From positions 2,108,001 to 2,172,000 of the forward strand of contig JADJEE010000002.1 in the NCBI GenBank assembly GCA_016709225.1: a stretch of DNA of 64,000 nucleotides, given 5' to 3'. This document shows, in pieces, positions 7,826 through 16,832 of the stretch (positions are counted from its first letter, which is position 1; the number at the start of each line of letters is the position of its first letter). The stretch is from Deltaproteobacteria bacterium (GTDB taxonomy: Bacteria > Myxococcota_A > Polyangia > Nannocystales > Nannocystaceae). The notes under the pieces were generated by a model that saw only the letters and a list, made by a program, of their open reading frames with translations, was not told the origin of the DNA and made no database searches. Position numbers and translations under genes: made by a program.

Positions 7826-8506
7826 CTAGGCACGCAGCTTGGCGATCTCGGCCATGAGCGCGTCGAGATCCTCGTCGGGCAGGTTCTGCCGATGATCGGC
7901 GATCTGCATGTGCACGCGATCGCCTTGGGCCTCGGCGATGAGGATCTGCGTGACGGCGCCCGCGACCGGATCGAGGTGCAGCGTCACGCTACGGATCGCG
8001 CGACGGATGACCGAGCCGCGCGGCGGCAGGATGTCGAGCCGGTAGCCCCGCTTGGGCACGTCGGTGCGCGCGTCCGCGATCAGCTCGGCGCCGTCACCCG
8101 GCGCGAACGCGGCGCGCAGGCGGTCGGCCAGCCACGCCGCCGCGAGGTTCTCGCTGCGGGCGATCGGCGGCCGTAGCGGCGTGCCTTCGACGCGCTGGTT
8201 GGGCACGATCGAGAGCTCGTCGCCGTCGACGATGGTGGTCGAACCGGCGAGGCCGTCGTCGCGCACGACGAAGGTCGACGGCGCGCGGAAGATGATCTGC
8301 CCCGTCACGACGAGTGGCTCGCGAAGCAGCGAGGTCTCGCGGGTCGTGGTGACGCGCGCGATGAGATTCCGGGTGCGCTTGGCGTAGTTGGCCCACAGCT
8401 CGAGGCGGTTCTGCAGGCGCTTGTCGGTGAGCTCGTCGGCGTGCGCCGAGCGGGCACACAGCGCGGCACCCAAGCCGACCAGGAGCGAGCGACGCGAGGT
8501 GATCAT
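7826..8506 (-). CDS. LolA-like outer-membrane lipoprotein carrier protein
   Basis: A 226-residue periplasmic protein. The signal peptide 'MITSRRSLLVGLGAALCA' carries a twin-arginine pair before its hydrophobic core, so Tat export is possible. The mature part alternates long beta-strands ('PLVVTGQIIFRAPSTFVVRD', 'TIVDGDELSIVPNQR'), the pattern of LolA/LolB half-barrels that carry lipid or lipoprotein acyl chains. Its ATG overlaps the stop of the upstream MMPL exporter gene (ATGA, 8503-8506), so the two are co-translated. LolA-like proteins paired with MMPL exporters are known from aryl-polyene-type and other lipid-export loci. Here the pair probably moves a lipid across the envelope (inference). 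Confidence 0.8.
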   Translation of the reverse strand: MITSRRSLLVGLGAALCARSAHADELTDKRLQNRLELWANYAKRTRNLIARVTTTRETSLLREPLVVTGQIIFRAPSTFVVRDDGLAGSTTIVDGDELSIVPNQRVEGTPLRPPIARSENLAAAWLADRLRAAFAPGDGAELIADARTDVPKRGYRLDILPPRGSVIRRAIRSVTLHLDPVAGAVTQILIAEAQGDRVHMQIADHRQNLPDEDLDALMAEIAKLRA

Positions 8507-10854
8507 GGCGGCGATTCCTCCGAGGGTGGCTCGTCGCGGTGGCGGTCGCGCCCGAACGCGCCCCGCAGCAGTCGCACGACGCCGGGCGCGAGGAACAGCC
8601 CGAACCCCGAGGCCGTCGCTGCGCCGAGCACCACCACGATGCCGAGGCCCTGCCACACCGGGACGCCACTGGCGACCAGCGCGGCGCCCGAGGCGATCTG
8701 GCACAGGCTGGTCACGACCACGCCGGTCGCGAACAACGGGCGCTGCAGATCGATCGCACGGCACGCTCGCCCCGACGAGATGGTCGCGGCCGCGCCGACC
8801 AGCAGCAGCGCCGGCACCATCGCAGGCCCGACCGGGACGTGCAGCACCGCCAGCGCCCACAGCACCGCGCACTGCGTGGCCAGGGTCGCGACCGCGGCCG
8901 CCATCGCGGTCGCGAGGCTGCGCGTGCCGAGCCACACCGTCAGCGCGCCGAACCACAGCTGACACAGCACCCAGATACCGAGCCAATCCGCGAAGCCCTC
9001 GCGATCGCGGCGGGCCGCGACCGCGGGTCCCTGCAGCACCAGCGGAACCTCATCGGCGCCCCGCACCCGCGGCAGCGGGGCGTCGGCGTCGGGCCCCAGC
9101 TGCACGAACGTGCGCACGCGCCAGCGACCATCGCGCTCGCTCGCGTAGCGTCGCAGCCACGGACCCAGGGCCGATTGCAGCATCGCGGCCGCGGTGGGCA
9201 GGCCGCCGTCGCCCGCCGCGCTGCGGAGGAACTCACCGAACGCGTCGGGCCGGAAGCCTTGGGCCTCGAGGGTCGCGCGCAGACGATCGAGGCGCAGCGG
9301 CAGCTTCAGCTCGGCGAGTGCCGTGCGCCGCCGATCGAGATCGGGGGTGCGTGCGATCCAGGCGCCGGGGCCGTCGACCCGAATCACCTCGGTGGGCACG
9401 CGCTCGGCGAGCGCACGCTCGTCGCTGGCGGCGCGCTCGAGCGCCTCGTCGAGGCTGGCGCCCTCGCTCTGCACCATCACCAACGTCGCCGGATCGAAGA
9501 ACTCGTCGAGCAGTCGACGCTGCGCGACCGAGGTGGCGGCCTCGCCGAGCGCGAGCCGATCGGCGCCGCGGTAGCGCAGCGACGACACCGACCACGCGCC
9601 CGCGGCCAACGCGGCCAGCGCGAGCGTGAGCGCCAGCGCCGGCATCGCGCGCCACTGGAACCCGCGGGTGGCCCACGACACCGCACCGCCGACACGTTCG
9701 TGGATCGCGGGCAGCACCACGCGCAGCAGCACCATCGCGATCGCGACGGCGATCGCCCAGTACCACGCCCACGCGCGCCACGCCGGGTAGGGCGACAGCA
9801 ACAGCGGCAACAGTGCACCCGCGAGCACCACCGCCGCCGGCCAGCCGCGCGCGCTGATGCGTTGCAGATGCAACGCGCCCTCGCACACGAACCCCAGCAG
9901 CAGCACGACCATCGCGGCCGACCACAGGTCCGCCGTCGGCAGCCACGCCAACGCACCGGCCGCGAGCGCGGCCAGGCACGCGAGGATCGCGAGCGTGGCA
10001 CGGATGCGCCGCAGGATGCCGGCCAGCACCGCGGCGATGCCGGCCAATGCGAGGGCCAGCATCCGCACGCGGTGTCGCTCGGTGAGGTCCGCGGCCGCCT
10101 CCTCCACGTGGGTCGGACCGACCCACGTCGCGTCGACCGGCGCATCACCCAACGCCGCGCGCACGTCGGCGATCAACGCCGCGGGCGCCCGCGACGAGCG
10201 CAGCAGCAGCAGCAACGCACCACCGTCGGCCGCGAGCAGATCGCCGCTGGCGGTCGGGCTCGCCCGCCCGGTGCCCTCGTGGCTGGCGAACGCGGCCCCC
10301 TCGGCGCCGAGCAGGGCGAACAGGCCCAGGGGATCGCGCCGAGGCTCGTCACCCGCGACGCCGAACAGTGGCGACGACATGCGCGCGCGCAGGCCCTCGA
10401 TCGCGTCGGACATCGCGGCATCGCTGAGACGCGCCCCGATGGTGACCAGCGCGGCGTCGCTGACCAGCCACATCGCGTGGGCATCGAACCATGCCGCCGC
10501 CTCCCCGGCCGGCGGCACCAACGGCACGCGCTCGTCGACCATGCGATCGGCGACCGCGGCGGCCGCGGCGACCAACGCGTCGTCGTCGTCGTCGTCGAGC
10601 ACGGGCTCGACCTCCGTGTTGCCACCCTCGCGGAGGGTCAGCATCAGCAGGCGCTCGTCGGCGAGCGGGCGCTCGGCCTCGGGCAGCAACGACAGCGCGC
10701 CGCCGTCGATCGTCGCTCGATGGGCGAGCGACCAGCCCGCGACTGCGAGCGCCACCAACCACGCCAGCAACACCCATGTCGCGTGCCGCCCGGCCCAGCG
10801 CGACAGCGAGATCGCGGCCCCGGTGGGGGTGGTGGTCGGCGCGTCGGAACCCAA
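8503..10854 (-). CDS. MMPL/RND-superfamily exporter
   Basis: About 783 residues with two RND halves: a first membrane helix ('VLLAWLVALAVAGWSLAH'), a large periplasmic loop, about five clustered helices, a second helix ('LALTLALAALAAGAWSV'), a second loop, and a final helix cluster ending near 'GFGLFLAPGVVRLLRG'. This is the MMPL layout of inner-membrane lipid or hydrophobe exporters, in the size range of proteobacterial members (about 750-850). No ATG fits. The TTG at 10854 places the first helix close to the N-terminus and avoids overlap with the divergent gene at 10965, but the start is uncertain. It is coupled to the LolA-like gene by an ATGA overlap. Confidence 0.85.
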   Translation of the reverse strand: MGSDAPTTTPTGAAISLSRWAGRHATWVLLAWLVALAVAGWSLAHRATIDGGALSLLPEAERPLADERLLMLTLREGGNTEVEPVLDDDDDDALVAAAAAVADRMVDERVPLVPPAGEAAAWFDAHAMWLVSDAALVTIGARLSDAAMSDAIEGLRARMSSPLFGVAGDEPRRDPLGLFALLGAEGAAFASHEGTGRASPTASGDLLAADGGALLLLLRSSRAPAALIADVRAALGDAPVDATWVGPTHVEEAAADLTERHRVRMLALALAGIAAVLAGILRRIRATLAILACLAALAAGALAWLPTADLWSAAMVVLLLGFVCEGALHLQRISARGWPAAVVLAGALLPLLLSPYPAWRAWAWYWAIAVAIAMVLLRVVLPAIHERVGGAVSWATRGFQWRAMPALALTLALAALAAGAWSVSSLRYRGADRLALGEAATSVAQRRLLDEFFDPATLVMVQSEGASLDEALERAASDERALAERVPTEVIRVDGPGAWIARTPDLDRRRTALAELKLPLRLDRLRATLEAQGFRPDAFGEFLRSAAGDGGLPTAAAMLQSALGPWLRRYASERDGRWRVRTFVQLGPDADAPLPRVRGADEVPLVLQGPAVAARRDREGFADWLGIWVLCQLWFGALTVWLGTRSLATAMAAAVATLATQCAVLWALAVLHVPVGPAMVPALLLVGAAATISSGRACRAIDLQRPLFATGVVVTSLCQIASGAALVASGVPVWQGLGIVVVLGAATASGFGLFLAPGVVRLLRGAFGRDRHRDEPPSEESPP

Positions 10855-10964
10855 GGGTGCTCGGGCCGAAGGGTACCAGCTGTCGTCGGTGGCGGGCGTC
10901 CAGCGACGCACGCAAGGCCACCTTGCGCTTGGCGAGCGCCACGGGGATCCGCCACACTTCGGGC

Positions 10965-11987
10965 GTGTGGCTGTGGTCGTTGTTGGTGGCCGCGAGCGGG
11001 CGCGTGGAACCCGTCGCAGACGCCGATCCGCCCGCGCAACCCCCGGCCGATCGCATCGCGTGGTCGGCCCCACCGGAGTGCCCCGACGACGCCGAGCTGG
11101 AACGACGGGTCGCCGACGCCGTGGATCATGCCGATGCAGGTTCGATCGCGACCGCGACCGTGCAGCGCGCAGGTGATCACTACACCGTCGATCTCGTCAC
11201 TGCGATCGATGGTGCCGCGCAGCTCAAGCACCTCGAGGCCGCCGATTGCGACGACCTCGCCGACGCGGTGGCCGTGGTCGTGGCACTCACGCTCGATCCG
11301 GCGACGGCTGCAACGCCGGAGGTCGCCACGCAGCGCGACGTCGCAGCGCCCGTCGACGAGATGCCGCCCCCCGCGGTCGAGACCTCGTCACCCGGCACCA
11401 CCCGCGCAGTGCCATCGCCCCCGCCGACCTCACGCGCGCGCCTGGGTCAGCACTTCGAGCTCGGCCTGCGCTTCATGGGCGGCTTCGGCTCGGGCCTGGC
11501 CCCTGTCGGCGGCGGCGTGGTGTCGGTCGCACTGTCGCTCGGTCGACGGCTGTGGATCGCCGAGCTCGATGGCCGGCTGTGGACGCCGCGCGACATCCCC
11601 TCGGTCGACCGCAACTTCGGTGCGAGCATGCTACTCGGCACGGTCGGGCTCGCGGGTTGCCTGCGACCGCCGACGCGCAGGGTCGAGGTGCCGCTGTGCC
11701 TCGGGCTCGAGGGCGGTGCGGCACGGGCGAAGGGCCGTGACCTGCTGGGCATCTCGACCGAGTTCTACCCGTGGGCAGCGCCATTCGTGCGCGTCGGATT
11801 GCGCGTTCGCATCGCCGCGGGGGTCGGCTTCCTCGCCGCGATCGAAGCGGCGATCCCGATCCGACGGCCGGTCATCACGGTCGGCGGTGCCGACTCACCG
11901 CTGTGGTCGACGCCCGCGGCGTCGGCCCGCGTCCTCGTGGGGCTGCAATTCCGCACGCCAGGCCCAAATGGCGGCGGCTCGCGCTGA
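10965..11987 (+). CDS. Exported envelope protein, cassette partner of ECF sigma factor (copy A)
   Basis: 340 residues from the GTG at 10965, which begins a signal peptide ('VWLWSLLVAASG'). Residues about 25-110 form a small domain ('APPECPDDAELERRVADAVD', later 'AADCDDLADAVAVVVALTLD') with two conserved Cys. A Pro/Thr-rich linker follows, then about 190 residues of alternating strands with many Gly and aromatic residues ('HFELGLRFMGGFGSG'), suggesting an outer-membrane beta-barrel or beta-sandwich. It is a paralogue of the gene at 32306. Both have a CP..VE/AELE..V start, a 'CD.L...AVVVA.ALD' helix and a similar beta-rich tail, and both sit directly upstream of a membrane-anchored ECF sigma gene. 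The function is unknown; a sensor or envelope target for that sigma factor is plausible. Confidence 0.7.
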   Translation: MWLWSLLVAASGRVEPVADADPPAQPPADRIAWSAPPECPDDAELERRVADAVDHADAGSIATATVQRAGDHYTVDLVTAIDGAAQLKHLEAADCDDLADAVAVVVALTLDPATAATPEVATQRDVAAPVDEMPPPAVETSSPGTTRAVPSPPPTSRARLGQHFELGLRFMGGFGSGLAPVGGGVVSVALSLGRRLWIAELDGRLWTPRDIPSVDRNFGASMLLGTVGLAGCLRPPTRRVEVPLCLGLEGGAARAKGRDLLGISTEFYPWAAPFVRVGLRVRIAAGVGFLAAIEAAIPIRRPVITVGGADSPLWSTPAASARVLVGLQFRTPGPNGGGSR

Positions 11988-12064
11988 AAGCCTGCGGCAA
12001 CCGCCACGTTCCGGCCCCGAGGATGACGGAAGCAGCCCGAGCCGGGGATGAAGGCCCAACGACG

Positions 12065-13393
12065 ATGGCACAGGTCCGTCACGAGCCCGCCCTCCCCCGC
12101 CGCGCCGACCCACGGTTTCGTGCCCTCTACCAGGGCCACTTCGGCCTGGTGTGGTCGCTGACCGCCCACTTCGGCGTGCCCGCGGCGGCGCGCGAAGACG
12201 TCGCGCAGGAGGTTTGGCTGACGGTGCATCGACGCATCGATGCGCTTCGACCCGACGCGTCCTCGCGGGCGTGGCTGGCCGCGATCGCGCGGCACGTCGC
12301 CTCGCGTCACCATCGCTCGCAGACCCGCCACGCCCGCCGGCGCGCCGCGCTTTCGGTGCACCTCGAGTCGATCGCGACGCGACCGAGCGAGCCCGACGCG
12401 TTCGCCACCGTCGACGCAGCACTCGCACGGATGGACGCCGGGCAGCGCGAGGTCTTCCTGCTCATGCAGGTCGAGGAGCTGAGCGGCCCCGAGTGCAGCG
12501 AGGCGCTGGGCCTGCCGCTCAACACCGTCTACTCGCGTCTGCGACTCGCGCGTGCGCGACTCACCGAGGCCATTGGTGAGCTCGACCTCGACGCGGCGGC
12601 CGCGACGATGCGCTGCGCACCACCGCCGCGCGCAGCCACGCAACGATTGTGGCTCGCGCTCGGGCTCGATCTGTTCGACCGCCACGGCACGGCCACGACG
12701 ATCGCGAGCACATGGACCGGCAAGCTGGCGGTCGCAGCCACCGCCGCGCTCGCGACCGTCGTCGGCACCGCCGCGCTCGCGGGACGGGGCGACGCCGCGG
12801 CGCATGCACGCTACCGTGCACACGAGGACGGCGCCCAGCCGATCCACGTCGCTGCGGTCGTCGACCCCGCGGGCGCGCCGGCACCGGCCCCGCGCTCCGC
12901 CGAACCTCCGACCGTCGTCGATGCAGCTCCGCGCCTGGTCGCAGCCACGCGCGCCGACACCTTCGACACGCCGCGCCTCGCCCCGGACGAGCCTCGCCGA
13001 CGCGTGCCCGCCGGCGCGCCACGCCTGCGCCGCGGCGGACCCCCGCGCGCCGCGGCGCCGAACATCGAGCGCGACGACGGCGGCCCACCCTCTGCGGCCA
13101 CGACCACCACCAGCACGCTCGCGGCCGAGGCCAAGCTGTTGCGCGGCGCGAGTGTGGCGTTGCGCGATCACGATCCCGCGCTCGCGCGTCGTCTGCTCGA
13201 GGCGCACGCCCACGAGTATCCCGAAGGCGCCCTCGCGATCGATCGACGAGCGGCGTGGGCTCGCATGCTGTGTGCGTCGGGCGCAATCGACGACGCCCGC
13301 GCGCTGGCGAAGCGCCTCGTGGCCGAGCATCCCGCCTCCCCCACCGCCGCAGCGGTGCGCGACGTGTGCAGCGCGGCCGCACGCAAACCGTGA
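12065..13393 (+). CDS. Membrane-anchored ECF sigma factor with TPR-like tail (copy A)
   Basis: About 442 residues. Residues 20-190 are an ECF sigma factor: region 2 ('RALYQGHFGLVWSLTAHFGV', 'DVAQEVWLTVHRRIDAL') and region 4 ('REVFLLMQVEELSGPECSEA', then 'LPLNTVYSRLRLARARL'). Unlike a normal sigma factor it continues through a hydrophobic segment ('GKLAVAATAALATVVGTAAL', about 225-247), a long Ala/Pro/Arg-rich linker, and a C-terminal helical pair ('ALARRLLEAHAHEYPEGALA', 'ARALAKRLVAEHP') like a tetratricopeptide unit. The sigma domain would face the cytoplasm and the tail the periplasm. The start may instead be the ATG at 12023. It shares this layout with the 33405 gene and follows its envelope-protein partner by about 77 bp. 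Confidence 0.85.
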   Translation: MAQVRHEPALPRRADPRFRALYQGHFGLVWSLTAHFGVPAAAREDVAQEVWLTVHRRIDALRPDASSRAWLAAIARHVASRHHRSQTRHARRRAALSVHLESIATRPSEPDAFATVDAALARMDAGQREVFLLMQVEELSGPECSEALGLPLNTVYSRLRLARARLTEAIGELDLDAAAATMRCAPPPRAATQRLWLALGLDLFDRHGTATTIASTWTGKLAVAATAALATVVGTAALAGRGDAAAHARYRAHEDGAQPIHVAAVVDPAGAPAPAPRSAEPPTVVDAAPRLVAATRADTFDTPRLAPDEPRRRVPAGAPRLRRGGPPRAAAPNIERDDGGPPSAATTTTSTLAAEAKLLRGASVALRDHDPALARRLLEAHAHEYPEGALAIDRRAAWARMLCASGAIDDARALAKRLVAEHPASPTAAAVRDVCSAAARKP

Positions 13394-13470
13394 CGCAAGC
13401 CGTGCGCCAGCGCAGCCAACACCCGTCGGACCCGGACTCGCACCCGCCTTGGCCAGCGAGGGTCGCGGCG

Positions 13471-13986
13471 ATGCTCGACCGCCCACCTCCGCGGCCGCCG
13501 ACGCAGTGTCACGCGCTGGTGTTCGCGCTGCTGACCGGGTGCTCCGATGCCCGCGAGGTCGGCCACCTCGCGTCGGAGGGCGACGGTGCGACCGCCACCG
13601 GGGCCGACACCGAGGGGGCGACCAGCGTCGCGGCCACGGCCACGACCTCGCCGGACACCACGGAAGCTGACGTCGACACCGGCGTCGGCGATCCCGTCGC
13701 GGCATGCGGCGTCACGCTCGAGCCGTCAGCGGACGAGACGCCGTACGCCTGCGTCTGCGAGTTCTGCGACGTCACCCGCACCGGCATCACCGCCTCGAGC
13801 GGCGAGGCGATGCTCGCGGCGTGCGACTGCATCTGCACGAGCGCCGGCTGCGGCGCCACGCTCGGCACGTCGACGACCACGACCGGGTCGGCGAGCGACG
13901 GCGGAACCACGGACGTGACCGACACGTCCTCCTCCTCGACCTCCTCGACCTCCTCGAGTGGGACCGGAGGCAGCAGCGGCGCGTGA
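13471..13986 (+). CDS. Lipoprotein with acidic Thr/Ala linkers
   Basis: 171 residues. The ATG at 13471 has GAGGG nearby and opens a lipoprotein signal with lipobox 'LLTGC'. A Thr/Ala/Asp/Glu-rich linker follows, then a small Cys-rich core ('CGVTLEPSADETPYACVCEF', 'MLAACDCICTSAGCGATLG') with eight or nine Cys, presumably disulfide-bonded. The C-terminus is pure Ser/Thr/Gly. I recognise no family. It belongs to the abundant class of surface lipoproteins in this window. Signal, Cys core and linker are seen directly; function is unknown. Confidence 0.7.
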   Translation: MLDRPPPRPPTQCHALVFALLTGCSDAREVGHLASEGDGATATGADTEGATSVAATATTSPDTTEADVDTGVGDPVAACGVTLEPSADETPYACVCEFCDVTRTGITASSGEAMLAACDCICTSAGCGATLGTSTTTTGSASDGGTTDVTDTSSSSTSSTSSSGTGGSSGA

Positions 13987-14016
13987 GCCGGGGCTCCGCG
14001 CCGCTGCCATCCGAGT

Positions 14017-15387
14017 TCAGTCGAGCACGGTGAACTCGATGCGACGGTTGCGCTGGCGCCCGTCCTTGGTCTCGTTCTCCGCGATGGGCTTGTCGGGGCC
14101 GTAGCCGCGCGTGCTCATGCGGTCCTCCGCGATCCCGTGTTCCACGAGGTAGCGCTTCACCGACGCCGCTCGACGCCGCGACAGATCGAGGTTGTGCTCG
14201 CGCGAGCCGGTCGAATCGGTGTGGCCGCCGATCTCGACCTTCAGCTTGGGGTAGTCCGTCAGGACCTTGATCGCCCGCTCGAGGATCTTCTTCGACGCCG
14301 GCTTGATGGTGTCCTTGTCGGTGTCGAACTCGATGCCGGGGAACACCCCGTTGAACTCGGCGACGTCCTTGGGCAGCTCGTCGGGGCAGCCGTCGGTGTC
14401 CTCATAGCCGTTCTTGGTCTCCGGCTCGTCGATGCAGGAATCGTCGACATCGGCGATCTTGTCGCCGTCGCGATCGGGCCGCGGGCAGCCATCCGGCTCG
14501 ACGCCGGGCTCGTCGATGCACTTGTCCTCGTCGTCGTAGAACCCGTCGCCGTCGCGATCGGTGCGTGGGCAGCCGTCGGGCGCGATGCCGGGCTCGTCGA
14601 TGCACTTGTCCTCGTCGTCGAGGAAGCCATCGCCGTCGCGGTCGCGCGGGCCGCTCTCCGGCGTGGGCTTCTTGCGGCCGCGGGGCGTCCACGACAGGCC
14701 CAGCAGCAGCTCGCCGCTGTGGCCGAGGCCGTTGTCGACGCCACGACGCGCGCTCACGGTGTCGCGCAGGTCGAGCCGGACCATGATCGAGTCGGTCGCG
14801 AAGATCTTGATACCGCCGCCGAAGTGGATCGAGATGTCGACGTCGTTGCCGAGCGCCGCACGCGAGCTCGCGACCCCGAACGCGCCGGTGCCCAACAGGA
14901 TGAAGGGCGTGACACTCCACAGCCCCAGCTGCCCGACGACATGCCCGCGAAACGCCCACAGATTGGCGCGGGCATCGACATCGCGGAGCTTCGCGGGCAT
15001 CACCGCGCCCTCGAGCTCGAGCCCGAAGAACCTCAGCGGATAGAAGCCACCGCGCACGCCGATCTCCGGCGCGACGCCGCGCACGCGCCGGAAGCCGTTG
15101 TCGGGCAGCGCGTTGTCGAACTCGAACAGCTCGAGTCGCGGCGTGGGCAGCATGATGCCGCCGAAGACACCCACTTCACCCATCATCCGCGTGGGCGGAT
15201 GGCGGTGGATCCACTTCTGCTTGCGATCGCCGTCGCTGCGCCGGCTCTCGCCGCGCTCGCGCTTGCCCTTGCCACCGGCGCTCGCGTCGGCGCCCTCGCC
15301 CTGCGCGGTGGCGTCCACGGACAGGTCGGCACCGGCCTCGGGCGCCGCGACGAGGAGACACGTGAAGATGTAAGAGAGTGCAGTCAT
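14017..15387 (-). CDS. OmpA-family outer-membrane protein with thrombospondin type 3 repeats
   Basis: 456 residues: signal peptide, Lys/Arg-rich linker, an N-terminal beta-barrel domain of about 180 residues, then about 90 residues of calcium-binding thrombospondin-type-3 repeats ('DRDGDGFLDDEDKCIDEPG' twice, plus 'DRDGDKIADVDDSCIDEPE'). The C-terminal OmpA domain (about 340-456) has the peptidoglycan-binding core 'GGHTDSTGSREHNLDLSRRR', 'GYGPDKP' and 'RNRRIEF'. It should tether the outer membrane to peptidoglycan, with the calcium repeats as a stiff connector. It lies only 6 bp downstream of the VWA lipoprotein on the same strand, so the two are one operon. Confidence 0.95.
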   Translation of the reverse strand: MTALSYIFTCLLVAAPEAGADLSVDATAQGEGADASAGGKGKRERGESRRSDGDRKQKWIHRHPPTRMMGEVGVFGGIMLPTPRLELFEFDNALPDNGFRRVRGVAPEIGVRGGFYPLRFFGLELEGAVMPAKLRDVDARANLWAFRGHVVGQLGLWSVTPFILLGTGAFGVASSRAALGNDVDISIHFGGGIKIFATDSIMVRLDLRDTVSARRGVDNGLGHSGELLLGLSWTPRGRKKPTPESGPRDRDGDGFLDDEDKCIDEPGIAPDGCPRTDRDGDGFYDDEDKCIDEPGVEPDGCPRPDRDGDKIADVDDSCIDEPETKNGYEDTDGCPDELPKDVAEFNGVFPGIEFDTDKDTIKPASKKILERAIKVLTDYPKLKVEIGGHTDSTGSREHNLDLSRRRAASVKRYLVEHGIAEDRMSTRGYGPDKPIAENETKDGRQRNRRIEFTVLD

Positions 15388-15393
15388 GGAATC

Positions 15394-16572
15394 CTACGCG
15401 CCCTCCACCGCGCTGCAGTCGCAAGTCATCTCGACCATGCCCGCGCCGGTCTGGATCGCCTCGCAGGCGCCGCCCACCAGCTCGATCTTGGTGGCACCGT
15501 CGGTGTGCCAGCCATCGGGGTCGTCGAGATCGACCGCCGTGCCGTTCACCTGCACCACGCAGTTCCCGGCCTGGTTCTCGATCAGCGGCTGCTGCAGCGT
15601 GAAGCTGCACGGCCGCGTCGCAAAGATGATCGCCTCGAATGCCGCCGAGAGCTCGGCCTGATTGGTCGCGACGTAGTACGGCTCGTCGGGATCACCAGGG
15701 CTCACGCCGGCGCCGGCGTTGGCCATGTCCTGCAGATGATCCGCACTGACATCGCTTCCGACGCTCACCACCACCGTGCGGATACCGGCGTCGTGGGCCG
15801 CGGTCGCGGCTGCGACCGCCTCGGCCTGCCCCATCTGGGGATTCGGCATCACGCATGTGTCGGGCTCGCCATCGGTCACCAGCACGATCACGCGCTCGCC
15901 CGGCGCGGGATCGTCCACCAACTCGGCGGTCACGGCCGTGATCGCATCGCCGGTCGGCGTGTCCTGCTGCGGCATCGCATCCTCGTACGCCATCGAGATC
16001 GCGTCGAAGGCTCCGAGCATCGGCGCGGTCTCGGTCAGCTCGGGACAGCCGGGGTCGGCGTCGGTGTTGGTGTACAGCGACATGCCGAAGCGAATCTGAT
16101 CCTCGAACTGCGCGATCGCTCCCACGGTCGGATCGAACAGCGTCTCGCCGAGCACCTGCCAGCGCGTGCTGGTGTCGAACGGCTGGTCCATGCTGCCCGA
16201 CTGATCGATGAGCAGCAGGAAAGTCGGCGGCTCCGACTGCCACGCGTCGTCGAGCAGCGGGCACTCGTCACCGACCGTCGTGGTCGCACTGGCCGATGCG
16301 TCGCCACTGTCGGCTGCCGTCATCGACGCGCTCGCCGCGGTCGCGCTGGCCGTCATCGACGCGCTACCGGCCGTCGGCTCGGTCGCCGTCGCATCGGCCG
16401 AGGCCGAGACCGCCGTGGCGCTGCCGCTGCCGCTCGCGCTGTCGGTGGCGGTGTCGGTGTCCTGCGACGGACAGAACTTCTGGTTCACGCCGTCGTCGAC
16501 ACACGGCGCCGCGCATGCGCCCGTCGATACGACCCATAGCCCTGCGCGAAAACCAATCCCATGTACACGCAT
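15394..16572 (-). CDS. VWA-domain lipoprotein
   Basis: 392 residues. The N-terminal signal ends in 'STGAC' or the later 'CAAPC', either of which could act as lipobox. An Ala/Ser/Thr/Asp-rich linker of about 70 residues follows. The von Willebrand A domain (about 110-300) has the metal-ion-dependent adhesion motif 'LLIDQSGSM' (DxSxS), a later Thr ('DTPTGDAI') and the Asp in 'VLVTDGEPDT', so metal binding looks intact. The last 90 residues form a Cys-containing beta-rich domain. VWA surface proteins mediate adhesion or protein contact. It is transcribed just before the OmpA/TSP3 protein (6 bp gap), so a joint outer-surface complex is a fair inference. Confidence 0.9.
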   Translation of the reverse strand: MRVHGIGFRAGLWVVSTGACAAPCVDDGVNQKFCPSQDTDTATDSASGSGSATAVSASADATATEPTAGSASMTASATAASASMTAADSGDASASATTTVGDECPLLDDAWQSEPPTFLLLIDQSGSMDQPFDTSTRWQVLGETLFDPTVGAIAQFEDQIRFGMSLYTNTDADPGCPELTETAPMLGAFDAISMAYEDAMPQQDTPTGDAITAVTAELVDDPAPGERVIVLVTDGEPDTCVMPNPQMGQAEAVAAATAAHDAGIRTVVVSVGSDVSADHLQDMANAGAGVSPGDPDEPYYVATNQAELSAAFEAIIFATRPCSFTLQQPLIENQAGNCVVQVNGTAVDLDDPDGWHTDGATKIELVGGACEAIQTGAGMVEMTCDCSAVEGA

Positions 16573-16832
16573 GTCCCCATGCCCCCGGACGACGATTGTC
16601 CGCGGGCACGCGATCGGGATCCACGTCCACGCACTGGAATCTTGGTGGCCGAGCGCACCTTCGAGAGCGTTGACCCCGGCGAACCCACAAACCCCACGGG
16701 CGCAGCAGCACGGTGCGACATCGACCTCCGCGGGTGAGCCCGCGCCGCGATCAGGCAGAACCGCCCTTCGTCGTCGAATCGCGCACGACGCGTGGCGTCA
16801 CCGCGGCCGCCGCGGCCACACGGCCACCTGCG
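16573..16832. other. Intergenic stretch, 260 bp
   Basis: Lies upstream of the VWA lipoprotein (leftward) and downstream of the rtcB gene (also leftward). It must hold the promoter of the VWA-OmpA operon, but I cannot point to a convincing -35/-10 pair, a hairpin with a T-run, or a small gene. The frames that cross it are Arg/Pro-rich shadows. Confidence 0.4.

Noticed and set aside
8539..12051. A rightward open frame of 1170 codons
   Set aside because: It is antisense to the MMPL exporter and runs into the next genes in a different frame; its composition (Arg, Gln, His, Gly) is the usual mirror of a high-GC gene, with no domain or ribosome site.
14137..16539. A rightward open frame of 800 codons
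   Set aside because: Antisense to the OmpA and VWA genes, both of which have strong domain evidence.
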